A stretch of 64,000 bases of DNA. Origin: CAVVAL01 sp963742725 (GTDB lineage Bacteria > Actinomycetota > Actinomycetes > Mycobacteriales > Cryptosporangiaceae). Both the position numbers and the translations under genes were made by a program. This document shows, piece by piece, positions 34,699 to 43,211 of this stretch. Positions within the stretch are counted from its first letter, which is position 1, and the number at the start of each line of letters is the position of its first letter. Location of the stretch: the NCBI GenBank assembly GCA_963742725.1, contig CAVUMX010000001.1, forward strand, positions 1,674,001 through 1,738,000. The letters run 5' to 3'. Under the pieces are notes generated by a model. The model saw only the letters and a list, made by a program, of their open reading frames with translations, was not told the DNA's origin and did not search any database.

Positions 34699-36435
34699 TT
34701 AGTTCAACTTGATGAGGCTGCCGGTGACGTCGACCTTCGGGCCGCCGTCGATGGTGACGCCGGAGCCGCCCTTGAGTTCGAGGGTCGTACCGGCCTGGAT
34801 GCTGATCGAACCGTCGCTGCTGACCTTGACCTGCTGCGATCCGCTGATCTCGACGTTGCCGCTGGCCGACACCTTGATCGTCGTGCCGGTCTGGTTGAGC
34901 GAGATCTTGAGCGAGTCGTCGGCGGACATGATCGCCACGCCGCTCTTGGCGTCGTCGTCGAGGAACACGAGGCGGTGGCCCTGCTTCGAGACGAACCCGC
35001 GCCGCTTCACGGCACCCGATCCGCCGTCGATCAGCCCGTCACCCAGCGGCGGCTTGTCGACACCGTTCCAGAGCTGGCCCACTACGTACGGGCGGCGCGT
35101 GTCGCCGTGCTCGAACGCGACCAGGACCTCGTCGTTCACCTCGGGCAGCCACACCGCGCCGCGCTGCGGGCCGGCACCGAGCTGGGCGACGCGCGCCCAC
35201 CACGACTCGTACTCGTCCGACAGCCACGGGAACGTGAGCTTCACCCGGCCGAGTTCCTGCGGATCGTTAACGTCCGTGACCTGCGCGATCACCACCCCGT
35301 ACACGGGCGGACCGCCGGCCGAGTGCAGCCCGTTGGTCGCGCCCCCGGACGCCAGCCCGAGCAGCGACCGCTCGGCGCGCCCGCTCACGACGAACTCCGT
35401 CCGGTAGCCGCGCTCGTCGACGACGTGCCGCACGGCGGTCACGGTGTAGGTGCCGTCGAACGGGGCGCCCACACCGCTGACCGCCACAGCGGCGCCGGGC
35501 ATGATCTTCGGATCGCCGTGCGACACACCCTCCGCCTCGGCGTGCGCGCTGGCGAGCGTTTCGGCGAGCGCCGCCGCAGCGGCGTCCGCTTCGGGTTGGG
35601 TCGAGAGCGGACGGTCGACCGCCACGTGCGGCGGCGCGTCGAACGTGGCCGCCAGGGCGGCCGGCGCGAGGCCGACGGCGGCACTGGTGGTGGTCGCCGG
35701 GGACCTGCCCACGACGGCCTGCTTGCGGTCCGGGTCCCAGCCGCGGACCTCGACCTCGCTGACCTGCGCGGCGGCAGTCACGCGGGGACGGAACCGGATC
35801 AGGTTCGTGCCGAGGACGAGCTGCTGCGACTGGCGCGGCACCAGGTCGACGGCGGCGGCCGGGGCCGTGTCCGATCCCGTCGGCTTCCGCCAGTTGATCT
35901 TGCCGTCGAGCACCGCCAGCTCATGGCCGGTCTCCCGGCTGCGGGCCAGGAGGAACTCCCAGTCCGTGCAGTTGAGCTGGGCGACATGCTCGTGGACGGG
36001 CCCGCCGGACGTGACGTCGCCGGTGCCCAGCCCGGCCCGGCCGGCGACCGTGCGGACGATGTCGGCGTCCGTGACGTCGTTGTACGAGTGCGTGCGGCGG
36101 CCACGGGACAGGCGGTGCGCGTGGTCGTAGCCACGGGCGATCGCACGGTTGCCGAGCTCGTCGAAGTCGCACTCCAGGGCCGTGATCTCCGCCTGGACGA
36201 GGGGCGACTGGGAACCGTCCCCGGCCCGGGTCGTCGAGATCGTCACGACGCTGCCAATGCGGATGCCCGCCCTGGTCAGCGCGTCGCGGGCACCGTCCCG
36301 GAACTGGAGTTCGACCATGTCGGCGAGGTGCACGGAGCAGTCCACGACGACCCGTTCCACCAGCGCGGACACGTCGTCCCGCAGCGGTGTGCCGTCCACC
36401 AGGATCTCGGGCCTGGTCCCGAACCGGTTAGCCAT
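34699..36435 (-). CDS. VgrG-like spike/hub protein (Afp8-like)
   Basis: A 578-residue protein uniting a gp27-like hub and gp5-like spike. The N-terminal half holds the hub fold (VDCSVHLADMVELQFRDGAR, NCTDWEFLLARSRETGHELA). A gp5 OB-fold region follows (VYGVVIAQVTDVNDPQELGR, VKLTFPWLSDEYESWWARVA, LPEVNDEVLVAFEHGDTRRP, YVVGQLWNG). The C-terminus forms a beta-helix needle of short repeats (GTTIKVSASGNVEISGSQQV, SSDGSISIQAGTTLEL). No extra enzymatic domain is fused at the end. It overlaps the LysM gene by 8 bp. Confidence 0.94.
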   Translation of the reverse strand: MANRFGTRPEILVDGTPLRDDVSALVERVVVDCSVHLADMVELQFRDGARDALTRAGIRIGSVVTISTTRAGDGSQSPLVQAEITALECDFDELGNRAIARGYDHAHRLSRGRRTHSYNDVTDADIVRTVAGRAGLGTGDVTSGGPVHEHVAQLNCTDWEFLLARSRETGHELAVLDGKINWRKPTGSDTAPAAAVDLVPRQSQQLVLGTNLIRFRPRVTAAAQVSEVEVRGWDPDRKQAVVGRSPATTTSAAVGLAPAALAATFDAPPHVAVDRPLSTQPEADAAAAALAETLASAHAEAEGVSHGDPKIMPGAAVAVSGVGAPFDGTYTVTAVRHVVDERGYRTEFVVSGRAERSLLGLASGGATNGLHSAGGPPVYGVVIAQVTDVNDPQELGRVKLTFPWLSDEYESWWARVAQLGAGPQRGAVWLPEVNDEVLVAFEHGDTRRPYVVGQLWNGVDKPPLGDGLIDGGSGAVKRRGFVSKQGHRLVFLDDDAKSGVAIMSADDSLKISLNQTGTTIKVSASGNVEISGSQQVKVSSDGSISIQAGTTLELKGGSGVTIDGGPKVDVTGSLIKLN

Positions 36436-37123
36436 CGGCGTTCTCCTTGCGCGACAGCCGGGTCGCGTCCGAGCGCGACGGGACCAGCAACGGCGTCCCC
36501 GGACGCAGCCGCAGCGGATCGTCCACCCCGTTGGCCTCGGCGAGCGCGCGCCACAGGTTCGGGTTGCCGTACTCGCGGTACGCCACCGCCGGCAACGTGT
36601 CGCCCGCGTCGAGCACCACCGAGCGGCGGCCCGTGATGCCGCCGGACGTGGGGTTCTGGCCCTTCGGCTCGTCCGGCACCTCGGTCATCGACACGTCGGC
36701 GGTCGCCCGGATCGGCGTGCCCGCCGTGTTGAACAGCGTGTACCGGATCCGCAGCCGCTTGATGCGGCACGGGAAGTAGCTCTCGGCACCCCACTGCAAC
36801 ACGAGGACGGGCGGGTCCGGCGTGCTGTTGTCGTGCGACTCCTTCGTCGGGACCGCCCAGTCCATGAGCGTCTCGATCGCCTTCGGCACTGAGCGGATGA
36901 AGTCGTCCGTCGAGTCGAACAGCAACTTCATCGACAGGGACGCCGGGCGTCCGCCCGTGTAGTCCTCGGTCGGCGCGCCTCGGGCGCTGCGCTGCCCGCG
37001 CGAAGAGAACCGCACCATCTTCGTGACGCTGACCGTCGTCGGGTTGTAGTGGAACTGGAGCGGCATGCCGCCGTGGTCCTGGCGCCGCAGGAACCCCCGG
37101 ACGGGCGGGATCATGCTGGTCAT
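36428..37123 (-). CDS. LysM-containing tube-baseplate connector (Afp7-like)
   Basis: A 231-residue protein of the Afp7/gp53-like group that joins tube to hub. The N-terminal domain has LQFHYNPTTVSVTKMVRFSS and SMKLLFDSTDDFIRSVPKAI. The C-terminal LysM-like domain is AGDTLPAVAYREYGNPNLWR, ALAEANGVDDPLRLRPGTPL. The ATG at 37123 overlaps the upstream stop (ATGA); a second Met four codons on is possible. In these particles the LysM fold works as a structural clamp rather than for cell-wall binding. Confidence 0.92.
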   Translation of the reverse strand: MTSMIPPVRGFLRRQDHGGMPLQFHYNPTTVSVTKMVRFSSRGQRSARGAPTEDYTGGRPASLSMKLLFDSTDDFIRSVPKAIETLMDWAVPTKESHDNSTPDPPVLVLQWGAESYFPCRIKRLRIRYTLFNTAGTPIRATADVSMTEVPDEPKGQNPTSGGITGRRSVVLDAGDTLPAVAYREYGNPNLWRALAEANGVDDPLRLRPGTPLLVPSRSDATRLSRKENADG

Positions 37124-37551
37124 CCCGGAGTCACCGTGAAGCCCGTGTGCGCCAGTTCCAGGGTCTCGGTCGCCACGCCCGAACCATCGGCCCGCAACTG
37201 TGGGCCGGTGTAGCGGACGGGCCAGACGCCGACGAGCGTCCAGGTCGCGATCGGCGACCCGTTGCCGTTGAACACCTTGATCGCGCCGCCCACCCGGACC
37301 AGCCGGTACTGCACCGACGTGAACCACGCCGCCACCCGGCCGCTGTCCAGATCGACCGGACGCGTCAACTTCACGTTCGTGTAGTTGATCCGGACCGGCA
37401 GGTGATGCGTGTGGGACGCGTTACCGCCCTCCGCGTACGTCTCGACCTCGTAGCTCGCGCCCAGGCCCTCGCAGGCCGTGAAGTACATGCCCTCCAGGCC
37501 GGCCATCAGGACCATGAAGCGCAGCGACAGCGCCGGCGACACGGCGGTCAT
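37120..37551 (-). CDS. Tail-tube-like protein, baseplate-proximal (Afp5-like)
   Basis: A 143-residue T4 gp19-family protein. Segments such as LSLRFMVLMAGLEGMYFTAC, EGLGASYEVETYAEGGNASH and RLVRVGGAIKVFNGNGSPIA match the tube-initiator type seen beside the LysM gene in other CIS. It differs clearly from the major tube protein at 40157-40597, so the particle has one bulk tube and one tube initiator. GAGGGG precedes the ATG at 37551; the frame extends further but without a ribosome site. Confidence 0.9.
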   Translation of the reverse strand: MTAVSPALSLRFMVLMAGLEGMYFTACEGLGASYEVETYAEGGNASHTHHLPVRINYTNVKLTRPVDLDSGRVAAWFTSVQYRLVRVGGAIKVFNGNGSPIATWTLVGVWPVRYTGPQLRADGSGVATETLELAHTGFTVTPG

Positions 37552-37659
37552 GGTGCCCCCTCGTCGGTCGTCGGTATCGGACGCGACATAGAGGGGACGA
37601 AGTGGGCCTCGAATACACCCCACCGGCCCACATCCTGTCGCGCATCCGACAGCGCCAGG

Positions 37660-39639
37660 TCAGCGCCAGTCGGTCAGCATCAGGGAGCGTTCGCGGTCTA
37701 CCAGCAGCTCGCGGCGGAGGCGGTCGCGGATCCGGTCGTACAGGTCGCTCGCCAGGCCGTTCAGGCGCTCGTCGTCGTACTCGTCGTCCAGCTCGTCCAC
37801 CGGGTCGCCGTCGATCGGCACCGGAGCGGCGTCCGGTGGGTCGTCCGCCAGGTACGGCACCGCCCCCGGCATCGGCAGCCGCGGCACGTCGAAATCGATC
37901 GGCGCCTCGAAAGCCGGCCGCGGACGGGTGTAGTCGTCGTCAGGGGCAGGCTGGTGCGCCAGCGAGCCGAGGATCGTGCCCAGGTCGGGCGGGGTGAACG
38001 CGGCCGGTGCGAACGGTTCCGCCTCGAACGGCGAGGCGTCGAACTGCGGGGCGCCGTCCGGTGATGGCGCCGACGGTGCGAACAGGCCGCTCACCGCGTC
38101 GGGGACGGGGAGGAAGGGGCGGGGCGGGGTATCGGCCGGACGATCGGGTGCGGGGAGCCACGGCATTTCCGGGGCAAGGTCCGGGAGGTTCAGATCTGGG
38201 AGCCTCGGCGCGTCCGGCACTGGGAGGTCCGTCGCCGGCCGGTCAGGCTCCGGCGCGGGTGGCTCGTCTCCTGCCGGCTCGGTGAGGCGCGGGGCGTCAC
38301 GATGGGAGGCCAGCCCGGGCAGGACGGCCGCCGTCCTGGGTGGCAACACCGACAACGACACCTGCGACGACGCCAGCGGACGGGCCGGCGCAGGCGCCAC
38401 GGGCTCGGCCGCCACGACGAGCCGGGGCGACGGCGCGTCCTGAGCCGATTCCCGCATCAGGACCCGTTCGGCCGGCGTCTCGACGATCCGCTCGACGGGA
38501 ACCTCGACGGTCAGTACCTCGGGCATCGGCGGTTCGAGCGGCGGCGCCGGAATCTCCGTGAAGGTCTCCACGACACGCACCCGCTCCGGCGCCGGCTCCG
38601 GCATCGGATCAAGCGCGGCCGCCGGCGGCGGGTCCTCGCTGTCCTCGTCCGGCTCCGCGCTGCTCGCCGTCGACGGCTCCCGGCGCTCGACAGGCGCCGC
38701 CACCCCGAACCGACGAAACGGCCGCACCGGCGGCGCTTCCACACTCTCCGGACGCACCGGAGCGAGCGGGTGCGGCGGCGCCGGCGGCAGATCCGGGAGC
38801 TGCGGCACGCGCGGCGAGTCGGGAACCGGCGGCGCCACCCACATCGGGCCCGGCGCAACCTCTTCCTCAGCCTGCGGGTGCGGCGCGTCCGAAACAGGCG
38901 GCGCGAACCACTCCGGCACGGCCAGCCCAGGCGCCGGGGGAACGTGCACCTCGGGAGCGAGGGGCGGTGGCTTCGGCGGTTCCCACGACGGTGCCGGCTC
39001 CGGCCCAGGCTGGCGCAACACCGCCGGCGGGGACGGATCCACGCTCAACGGTGGGCCGACCCGGCCGAGGCGCCGCGACGGCCGCACGGGGAACGGCGTG
39101 GGCGCCTCGGCCGGGGCGGCGGCTTCGGGCGGCGGTTCGCTCGACGGAACCGGGCGCGACAGAACCGGGCCCGGCGGCGGGTCGTCCTCGGCTGCTGCCG
39201 TGACAGGCGCTGGCGCCGGCTCAGGGTGTGCTTCGGGGACCGCGCTGGTGGTTGGGCGGGGACGAACGTCCTCTTCAAAGCTTTTCAGCGGACGGACGAC
39301 CGGCACGGGCGGAATGACGGGTGCCGGCGCGGGAGCCGCCGCCCCGACGACCGGGAGAATCGGCAGGTCAGGCGCGTTCGCGTAGCCTTCGACCGGCTTC
39401 GACACGGCCGAGACCAGCCCAGCCGGCGCCGACAGGTTCAGCTCGTGCCCGAGCGGGGCGAGGATCGGCTCCTGCTGCCACCGGGTCGCCAGCCGCGACT
39501 GGAACGCGTGCGCCGACGCGACCTCCGGCTCCGGGCGCAACCCGACCGGCCTGAGCGGCTCGATGCCCGCCCATTCGCGGTGCGGGCGGCGGGTCGGCGC
39601 CTCGGCGACCGGCTTCCGCCGGCTGAACGGCCAGCGCAC
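37660..39639 (-). CDS. Very proline-rich CIS protein with conserved helical C-terminus
   Basis: A 659-residue protein. It begins basic (RWPFSRRKPVAEAPTRRPH) and continues for over 500 residues of Pro/Ala/Glu-rich, low-complexity sequence (PPVPDSPRVPQLPDLPPAPP, PVERIVETPAERVL). It ends in a charged helical segment (DELDDEYDDERLNGLASDLY, DRIRDRLRRELLVDRERSLM) that looks ordered. AGGAG lies 6 nt before the GTG start. Its position between tube-initiator and DUF6760 genes makes it a core-operon product. It might be a tape-measure-like or chaperone/linker protein; that is not shown by sequence. No transmembrane segment or enzyme motif is visible. Confidence 0.72.
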   Translation of the reverse strand: MRWPFSRRKPVAEAPTRRPHREWAGIEPLRPVGLRPEPEVASAHAFQSRLATRWQQEPILAPLGHELNLSAPAGLVSAVSKPVEGYANAPDLPILPVVGAAAPAPAPVIPPVPVVRPLKSFEEDVRPRPTTSAVPEAHPEPAPAPVTAAAEDDPPPGPVLSRPVPSSEPPPEAAAPAEAPTPFPVRPSRRLGRVGPPLSVDPSPPAVLRQPGPEPAPSWEPPKPPPLAPEVHVPPAPGLAVPEWFAPPVSDAPHPQAEEEVAPGPMWVAPPVPDSPRVPQLPDLPPAPPHPLAPVRPESVEAPPVRPFRRFGVAAPVERREPSTASSAEPDEDSEDPPPAAALDPMPEPAPERVRVVETFTEIPAPPLEPPMPEVLTVEVPVERIVETPAERVLMRESAQDAPSPRLVVAAEPVAPAPARPLASSQVSLSVLPPRTAAVLPGLASHRDAPRLTEPAGDEPPAPEPDRPATDLPVPDAPRLPDLNLPDLAPEMPWLPAPDRPADTPPRPFLPVPDAVSGLFAPSAPSPDGAPQFDASPFEAEPFAPAAFTPPDLGTILGSLAHQPAPDDDYTRPRPAFEAPIDFDVPRLPMPGAVPYLADDPPDAAPVPIDGDPVDELDDEYDDERLNGLASDLYDRIRDRLRRELLVDRERSLMLTDWR

Positions 39640-39642
39640 AAC

Positions 39643-39789
39643 TCACTCCTGTCCCTGGAACTGCCCGATGCGCTCGACGAACCGGTGCCGGTCGCCGTGT
39701 TCCAGATCGAGGATCTGGTCGAGCGGCCAGTGCAGGTGGTAGGCGACGTACGCGACCTCGTCGAGCAGACGGTCGGGCGCGTACGTCAC
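39643..39789 (-). CDS. DUF6760-like small CIS protein
   Basis: A 48-residue protein starting at a GTG that overlaps the preceding stop (GTGA). TYAPDRLLDEVAYVAYHLHW and PLDQILDLEHGDRHRFVERI match the short DUF6760-type family found in actinobacterial and other eCIS operons. The pattern is like the T4 gp-type tail-assembly chaperone extensions that regulate tape-measure length in phages, but this is inferred. A longer upstream frame lacks a ribosome site. Confidence 0.82.
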   Translation of the reverse strand: MTYAPDRLLDEVAYVAYHLHWPLDQILDLEHGDRHRFVERIGQFQGQE

Positions 39790-40157
39790 GATTCCCCCGG
39801 GCGGCCCCCGGCGACGTCGACCTCGAACTCGGTCGAGCAACCCGGGCAGCGGACGGCCGCCCGGGTCTGGCCCTCGCTGTTGATGCGGCGGTAGTGGTCC
39901 TGCAGGAACGCGAGGTCGGTGGCGAACATGCCCTCGACGACGCCCTCGGAGACGGCCGGCAACTCGCCCAGCCGGGAGATGACCCGGCTGAGCAGGAGCA
40001 CCGTCAGGTACGCCTCGTTGTCCCGGACCCGGGGATCACGCAACGGCATGATCTCGTCCCGGGCCGTCGCGAGCCGCATCACACCTTCGCGGTGCAGCGT
40101 GCCGGCACCGTCCACATAGCCGCGTGGCAGCGTGAACGGAAACTCCGTGGTCAGCAT
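39786..40157 (-). CDS. Conserved CIS tail-assembly protein with Cys pair
   Basis: A 123-residue soluble protein found between tube and DUF6760 genes. Segments are FPFTLPRGYVDGAGTLHREG, VMRLATARDEIMPLRDPRV, NEAYLTVLLLSRVISRLGEL and FATDLAFLQDHYRRINS. The C-terminus has RCPGCSTEF, a CxxC that may bind metal or be redox active. The position and length are like phage tail-assembly chaperones, which bind the tape measure during tube growth. GAGGTGG lies upstream of the ATG, which overlaps the tube stop (TAATG). Confidence 0.83.
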   Translation of the reverse strand: MLTTEFPFTLPRGYVDGAGTLHREGVMRLATARDEIMPLRDPRVRDNEAYLTVLLLSRVISRLGELPAVSEGVVEGMFATDLAFLQDHYRRINSEGQTRAAVRCPGCSTEFEVDVAGGRPGES

Positions 40158-40597
40158 TACGCCACCTCGAGCCGCTCGTGCGTGATGTGGACCGTCTCCA
40201 GCAGGACCGTGTCCGAACCGGCCTGGAGCTTGCCGATCTCCACCCGGGACGGCCACGCCTCGTGGAAGTTGAACTTGCTGACCTCGCCGTGCGCGTAGTC
40301 GAACAGGATGATCGAGCCGCTCTTGCGCGCCTCGTCCACCTTGCCGTCCTGCACGGTCTTGATCCAGGTCCAGAAGGCGGGGTCGGCAACCTTGCCGCGC
40401 CGCAGCACGATGTCCTCGAACACCACCGAGCCGGGCAGCTTCCGCATCAGCGGCTGGCCCTTGAGCTGGGTGGCACGGTGCTCGATAACCTTGACCTGGA
40501 TGGACAGCCCGTCGCACTCCTTGAACTGCGCGATGGTCAGACCGTCCACATTGACGAAGAAGCTGTAGCTGGCGATCGGGTCGAGACCGATGGGCAT
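40157..40597 (-). CDS. Major tail-tube protein (T4 gp19/Afp1-like)
   Basis: A 146-residue tube protein forming stacked hexamers of the inner CIS tube. Clear gp19-family segments are LDPIASYSFFVNVDGLTIAQ, FKECDGLSIQVKVIEHRATQ, LMRKLPGSVVFEDIVLRRG and GSIILFDYAHGEVSKFNFHE. Length is typical. It follows the sheath gene by 11 bp, so sheath and tube are probably co-transcribed at high level. Confidence 0.95.
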   Translation of the reverse strand: MPIGLDPIASYSFFVNVDGLTIAQFKECDGLSIQVKVIEHRATQLKGQPLMRKLPGSVVFEDIVLRRGKVADPAFWTWIKTVQDGKVDEARKSGSIILFDYAHGEVSKFNFHEAWPSRVEIGKLQAGSDTVLLETVHITHERLEVA

Positions 40598-40608
40598 GAC
40601 AGTGGCTC

Positions 40609-42126
40609 CTACTCGCTCACGGCCGAAGATCCGGTGGTCATCTGTGCCAGCCGGAAGATGACGAACTCAGCGGGCTTGACCGGCGCGATCCCGATCTCAC
40701 AGATCACCTGGCCAGCCTCGATCGACTCGGACGGGTTCGACTCGTCGTCGCACTTGACGTAGAACGCCTCCGCCGCCGTGTCGCCGAACAGGGCACCGTC
40801 GCTCCACACCCGGTACAGGAACCCGGTGATCGTGCGGACCATCCGTCCCCACAGCTCGCGGTCGTTCGGCTCGAACACCACCCACGACGTCCCGCCGAGG
40901 ATCGACGCTTCGACGTAGTTGAACAGCCGCCGCACGTTGATGTAGCGCCACGCCGGGTCGCTGGACAGCGTCCGCGCGCCCCACACCCGGATGCCCCGCC
41001 CCGGGAACGCCCGGATGCAGTTCACGCCGATCGGGTTCAGCAGGTCGTGCTCGGCCTTCGTGATCCGCGTGTCGATGTCGACCACGCCACGGATGACCTC
41101 GTTCGCCGGCGCCTTGTGCACGCCGCGGGTCGCGTCGCTGCGCGCCCAGACGCCGGCCATGTGACCGCTCGGCGGCATCGGGATGTTCTGGCCGGACAGT
41201 GGATCGAACGACTTCACCCACGGCCAGTACATCGCCGCGTACTTCGAGTCGTAGCCCGCGTCCTCCTGGCGCCAGTGCCGGATCTGCTGCGGGTTCAGGT
41301 TCGGCGGCGGATCGATGATCGCCATCCGGTCGCCCATCAGCTCGCAGTGCGCGATCATGCCGAGCTGCACGGCCTTGACCTGCTCGGCGTCCAACGCGCC
41401 AGCCTGGTACGCGGCCATCAGATCCGGGACGCACACCATCGTGACCGTGTCGATCGTCTCCAGCCCCGCGAAACCGGTGCGGTCGGCGGAGTCGCCGACG
41501 TACTCGGCCGGAGCCGGCGCCGCCGCCTCGTTCCCGCCGGCCAGCACGACCGTGCCGGGCGTCGGGCGCTCCAGCTGCGCCGCCGTGCTGATCTCCTCCA
41601 GCTTGATCAGCTTCGACTGCGTGTTCACCACCGTCACGACGTTCTGCCGGTTCTTGCGGGCCGTCGTGAGGTTCTCGAAGACCTCCTCGGCCCCGTTCAG
41701 GCGCACGACCAGCTTGAAGGCCTCATCCGGCTGGCCCTCGTGCGAGACCTCGACGGTCGTGCCGTCCGCACCCGCGGTCTGCGCCAGGACCCGGTACGCG
41801 CCGAGCTTCTTGTCGCCGCTGGTCAGCTCCGCACGGGCCTTTGGGGCGCCGTCGCCGTTCGCCGCGCGTCCGACCCGGACCACGTACGCCGAGCCGCCAC
41901 CGTTGTTGAAGTAGGCGTACACCGAGTGGGCCAGGTAGCTGCCCTCCAGGAAACCGCCGAACGTGTTCGTGAACTGGCTCCAGTTGGTGACCAGCGTGGG
42001 AGTGTGGAACGGGCCGTCGGTGGCGATACCGACGAACGCGGCTACCGCCGTGCCGACGCCCTCGATCGGGCGGGACCCGGCCTCGCGCTCCTCGACGTAC
42101 ACGCCGGGAGACAGGTATTGGGGCAT
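40609..42126 (-). CDS. Tail-sheath protein (Afp2/3-like)
   Basis: A 505-residue sheath subunit, the contractile outer layer of the particle. Hallmarks are YLSPGVYVEEREAGSRPIEG, VGTAVAAFVGIATDGPF, the middle TVTMVCVPDLMAAYQAGALD, and the C-terminal core with GARTLSSDPAWRYINVRRLF, NYVEASILGGTSWVVFEPND and CEIGIAPVKPAEFVIFRLAQ. Only this single sheath gene is present, where many eCIS encode two or three. AGAGGGAAG lies before the ATG. Two strong hairpins lie in its 5' leader (42162-42200 and 42282-42318). Confidence 0.96.
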   Translation of the reverse strand: MPQYLSPGVYVEEREAGSRPIEGVGTAVAAFVGIATDGPFHTPTLVTNWSQFTNTFGGFLEGSYLAHSVYAYFNNGGGSAYVVRVGRAANGDGAPKARAELTSGDKKLGAYRVLAQTAGADGTTVEVSHEGQPDEAFKLVVRLNGAEEVFENLTTARKNRQNVVTVVNTQSKLIKLEEISTAAQLERPTPGTVVLAGGNEAAAPAPAEYVGDSADRTGFAGLETIDTVTMVCVPDLMAAYQAGALDAEQVKAVQLGMIAHCELMGDRMAIIDPPPNLNPQQIRHWRQEDAGYDSKYAAMYWPWVKSFDPLSGQNIPMPPSGHMAGVWARSDATRGVHKAPANEVIRGVVDIDTRITKAEHDLLNPIGVNCIRAFPGRGIRVWGARTLSSDPAWRYINVRRLFNYVEASILGGTSWVVFEPNDRELWGRMVRTITGFLYRVWSDGALFGDTAAEAFYVKCDDESNPSESIEAGQVICEIGIAPVKPAEFVIFRLAQMTTGSSAVSE

Positions 42127-42161
42127 CTGGCTTCCCTCTCGGTTTCTGTCTGATTTGGCTG

Positions 42162-42200
42162 CTGCCGGACGGGGGCTGTGCGCTCCATCCCGTCCGGCAG
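42162..42200. promoter_or_regulatory. 12-bp hairpin in the sheath leader
   Basis: CTGCCGGACGGG (42162-42173) pairs perfectly with CCCGTCCGGCAG (42189-42200) around a 15-nt loop. It lies 36 nt upstream of the sheath start on the minus strand and downstream of the hairpin at 42282-42318. It may stabilise the 5' end of the sheath/tube mRNA or act as an attenuator. Confidence 0.65.
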
Positions 42201-42281
42201 GCTCGGAGTGCTGATGGGCTGGTGCGGGGCCTGATACGGACTGTCGGCTGTACGACTGTTTTCGCTATTGGCCCCGCATGG

Positions 42282-42318
42282 CGCGGGCGGGCCCCCTCGA
42301 TTCGGGGACCCGCCCGCG
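42282..42318 (-). terminator. GC-rich hairpin after the small acidic gene
   Basis: CGCGGGCGGG (42282-42291) pairs with CCCGCCCGCG (42309-42318), continued inward by CCCCC/CGGGG with one bulged A. It starts 8 nt after the stop of the 45-residue gene, so it looks like an intrinsic or partial terminator separating the small acidic genes from the sheath-tube block. There is no T-run after it. Confidence 0.72.
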
Positions 42319-42325
42319 GCCGGCG

Positions 42326-42463
42326 CTACTCGCTCTTCGCGTCGTCGAAGCCGTCCTTGAACGCGTCGACCGCGTCCCCGAGCGTCTCGGCGACATCCTG
42401 GAGCTTGTCGGTGACGTCCTCGACCGCGTCCTTGACGGCCTCGACGATTCCCTCGTTGCCCAT
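42326..42463 (-). CDS. Small acidic helical protein, 45 residues
   Basis: A short gene with a good ribosome site (AAAGGA, 5 nt before ATG 42463). The protein GNEGIVEAVKDAVEDVTDKL, QDVAETLGDAVDAFKDGFDD is one amphipathic helix with heptad/11-mer spacing of Val/Leu and many Asp/Glu. It resembles the repeats of the 133-residue protein just upstream (42498-42899), so the two may be related. No homologous function is recognised. Placement just before sheath in the CIS operon suggests a particle-associated or chaperone role, or cargo. Confidence 0.72.
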   Translation of the reverse strand: MGNEGIVEAVKDAVEDVTDKLQDVAETLGDAVDAFKDGFDDAKSE

Positions 42464-42497
42464 AACTGTCCTTTCGGGTTCGGTGGTATCGCCGGGG

Positions 42498-42899
42498 TCA
42501 GAAAACGTCGTCGATGAAGTCGCCGACGGCGTCCACCGCGTCGCCGGCCGTGTCGCCGACCCACTCCGCCGCGTCGCCCGCGGTGTCGCCGACCCACTCG
42601 GCCGCGTCGCCGACGGCCTGCACGCCGTCGTACACCGCCTCGCCGATCGCGCTGCCGACCGTGTCCAGGCCCTCGGTGAACTCCTGGCGGAGGTCCATGC
42701 CCGTGTCCTCGTTGAACCGGTCGATCAGGTGGCTGTAGCCGCCGTCCGTGACCGTGTCCAGCGCGTCCCGGCTCATGTCCAGGAAGTTCTCCTGAGCGGC
42801 ATCCAGGTCGCCGGTGGCCAGAGCGCCGATCGCCTGGCCCGCCTCGTAGAACGTGTCCACGAAGTGCTCGCCGATACCGACGTCACCTTCGTCTGACAT
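42498..42899 (-). CDS. Acidic repeat protein of the CIS cluster
   Basis: A 133-residue protein, very acidic. The N-terminal half (IGEHFVDTFYEAGQAIGALA) is helical. The C-terminal half has an exact 11-residue repeat AEWVGDTAGDA twice, within VGDTAGD-type units, ending DAVDAVGDFIDDVF. The underlying DNA is a 33-bp direct repeat. No signal peptide or transmembrane helix is seen. GAGGGAGGG precedes the ATG at 42899. With the 45-residue gene it forms a pair between the cap gene and the sheath gene. Function unknown. Confidence 0.78.
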   Translation of the reverse strand: MSDEGDVGIGEHFVDTFYEAGQAIGALATGDLDAAQENFLDMSRDALDTVTDGGYSHLIDRFNEDTGMDLRQEFTEGLDTVGSAIGEAVYDGVQAVGDAAEWVGDTAGDAAEWVGDTAGDAVDAVGDFIDDVF

Positions 42900-43114
42900 A
42901 GTCGTCCCTCCCTCGGGGTTCGTGTGAGCGCCCCGTGTTCGTGGACGCCCCACCTAGAGGGGCGTTCCGGCTGGTCGGATACCGCGACCGGCCCACCCCC
43001 GCCCGATCGGGCAGCCGCATTGCCTCACCGCCCTCCGCATTGGCGCTCACCAGACACAGCGCGGTACTTGCGACTGGCTCGGTCGGCAGGTCGGCGGCGA
43101 CGGTCGCGCGGCGG

Positions 43115-43181
43115 AACTGTCGGGGATATCGGGGTATCCGGCGCCCGGTTATGGCACGCGAGTCCGGACAGTCCGATTCGG
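43115..43181 (+). repeat. 67-bp dispersed intergenic repeat, copy D
   Basis: Ungapped match to copies A-C. Left half is identical to copy C over AACTGTCGGGGATATCGGGG; the right half reads GTCCGGACAGTCCG. It lies about 90 bp beyond the cap-gene stop and 31 bp past the adjacent hairpin. Confidence 0.8.
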
Positions 43182-43211
43182 ATGGCGGCGCTTCGCAGGG
43201 CCCGACGGGAC

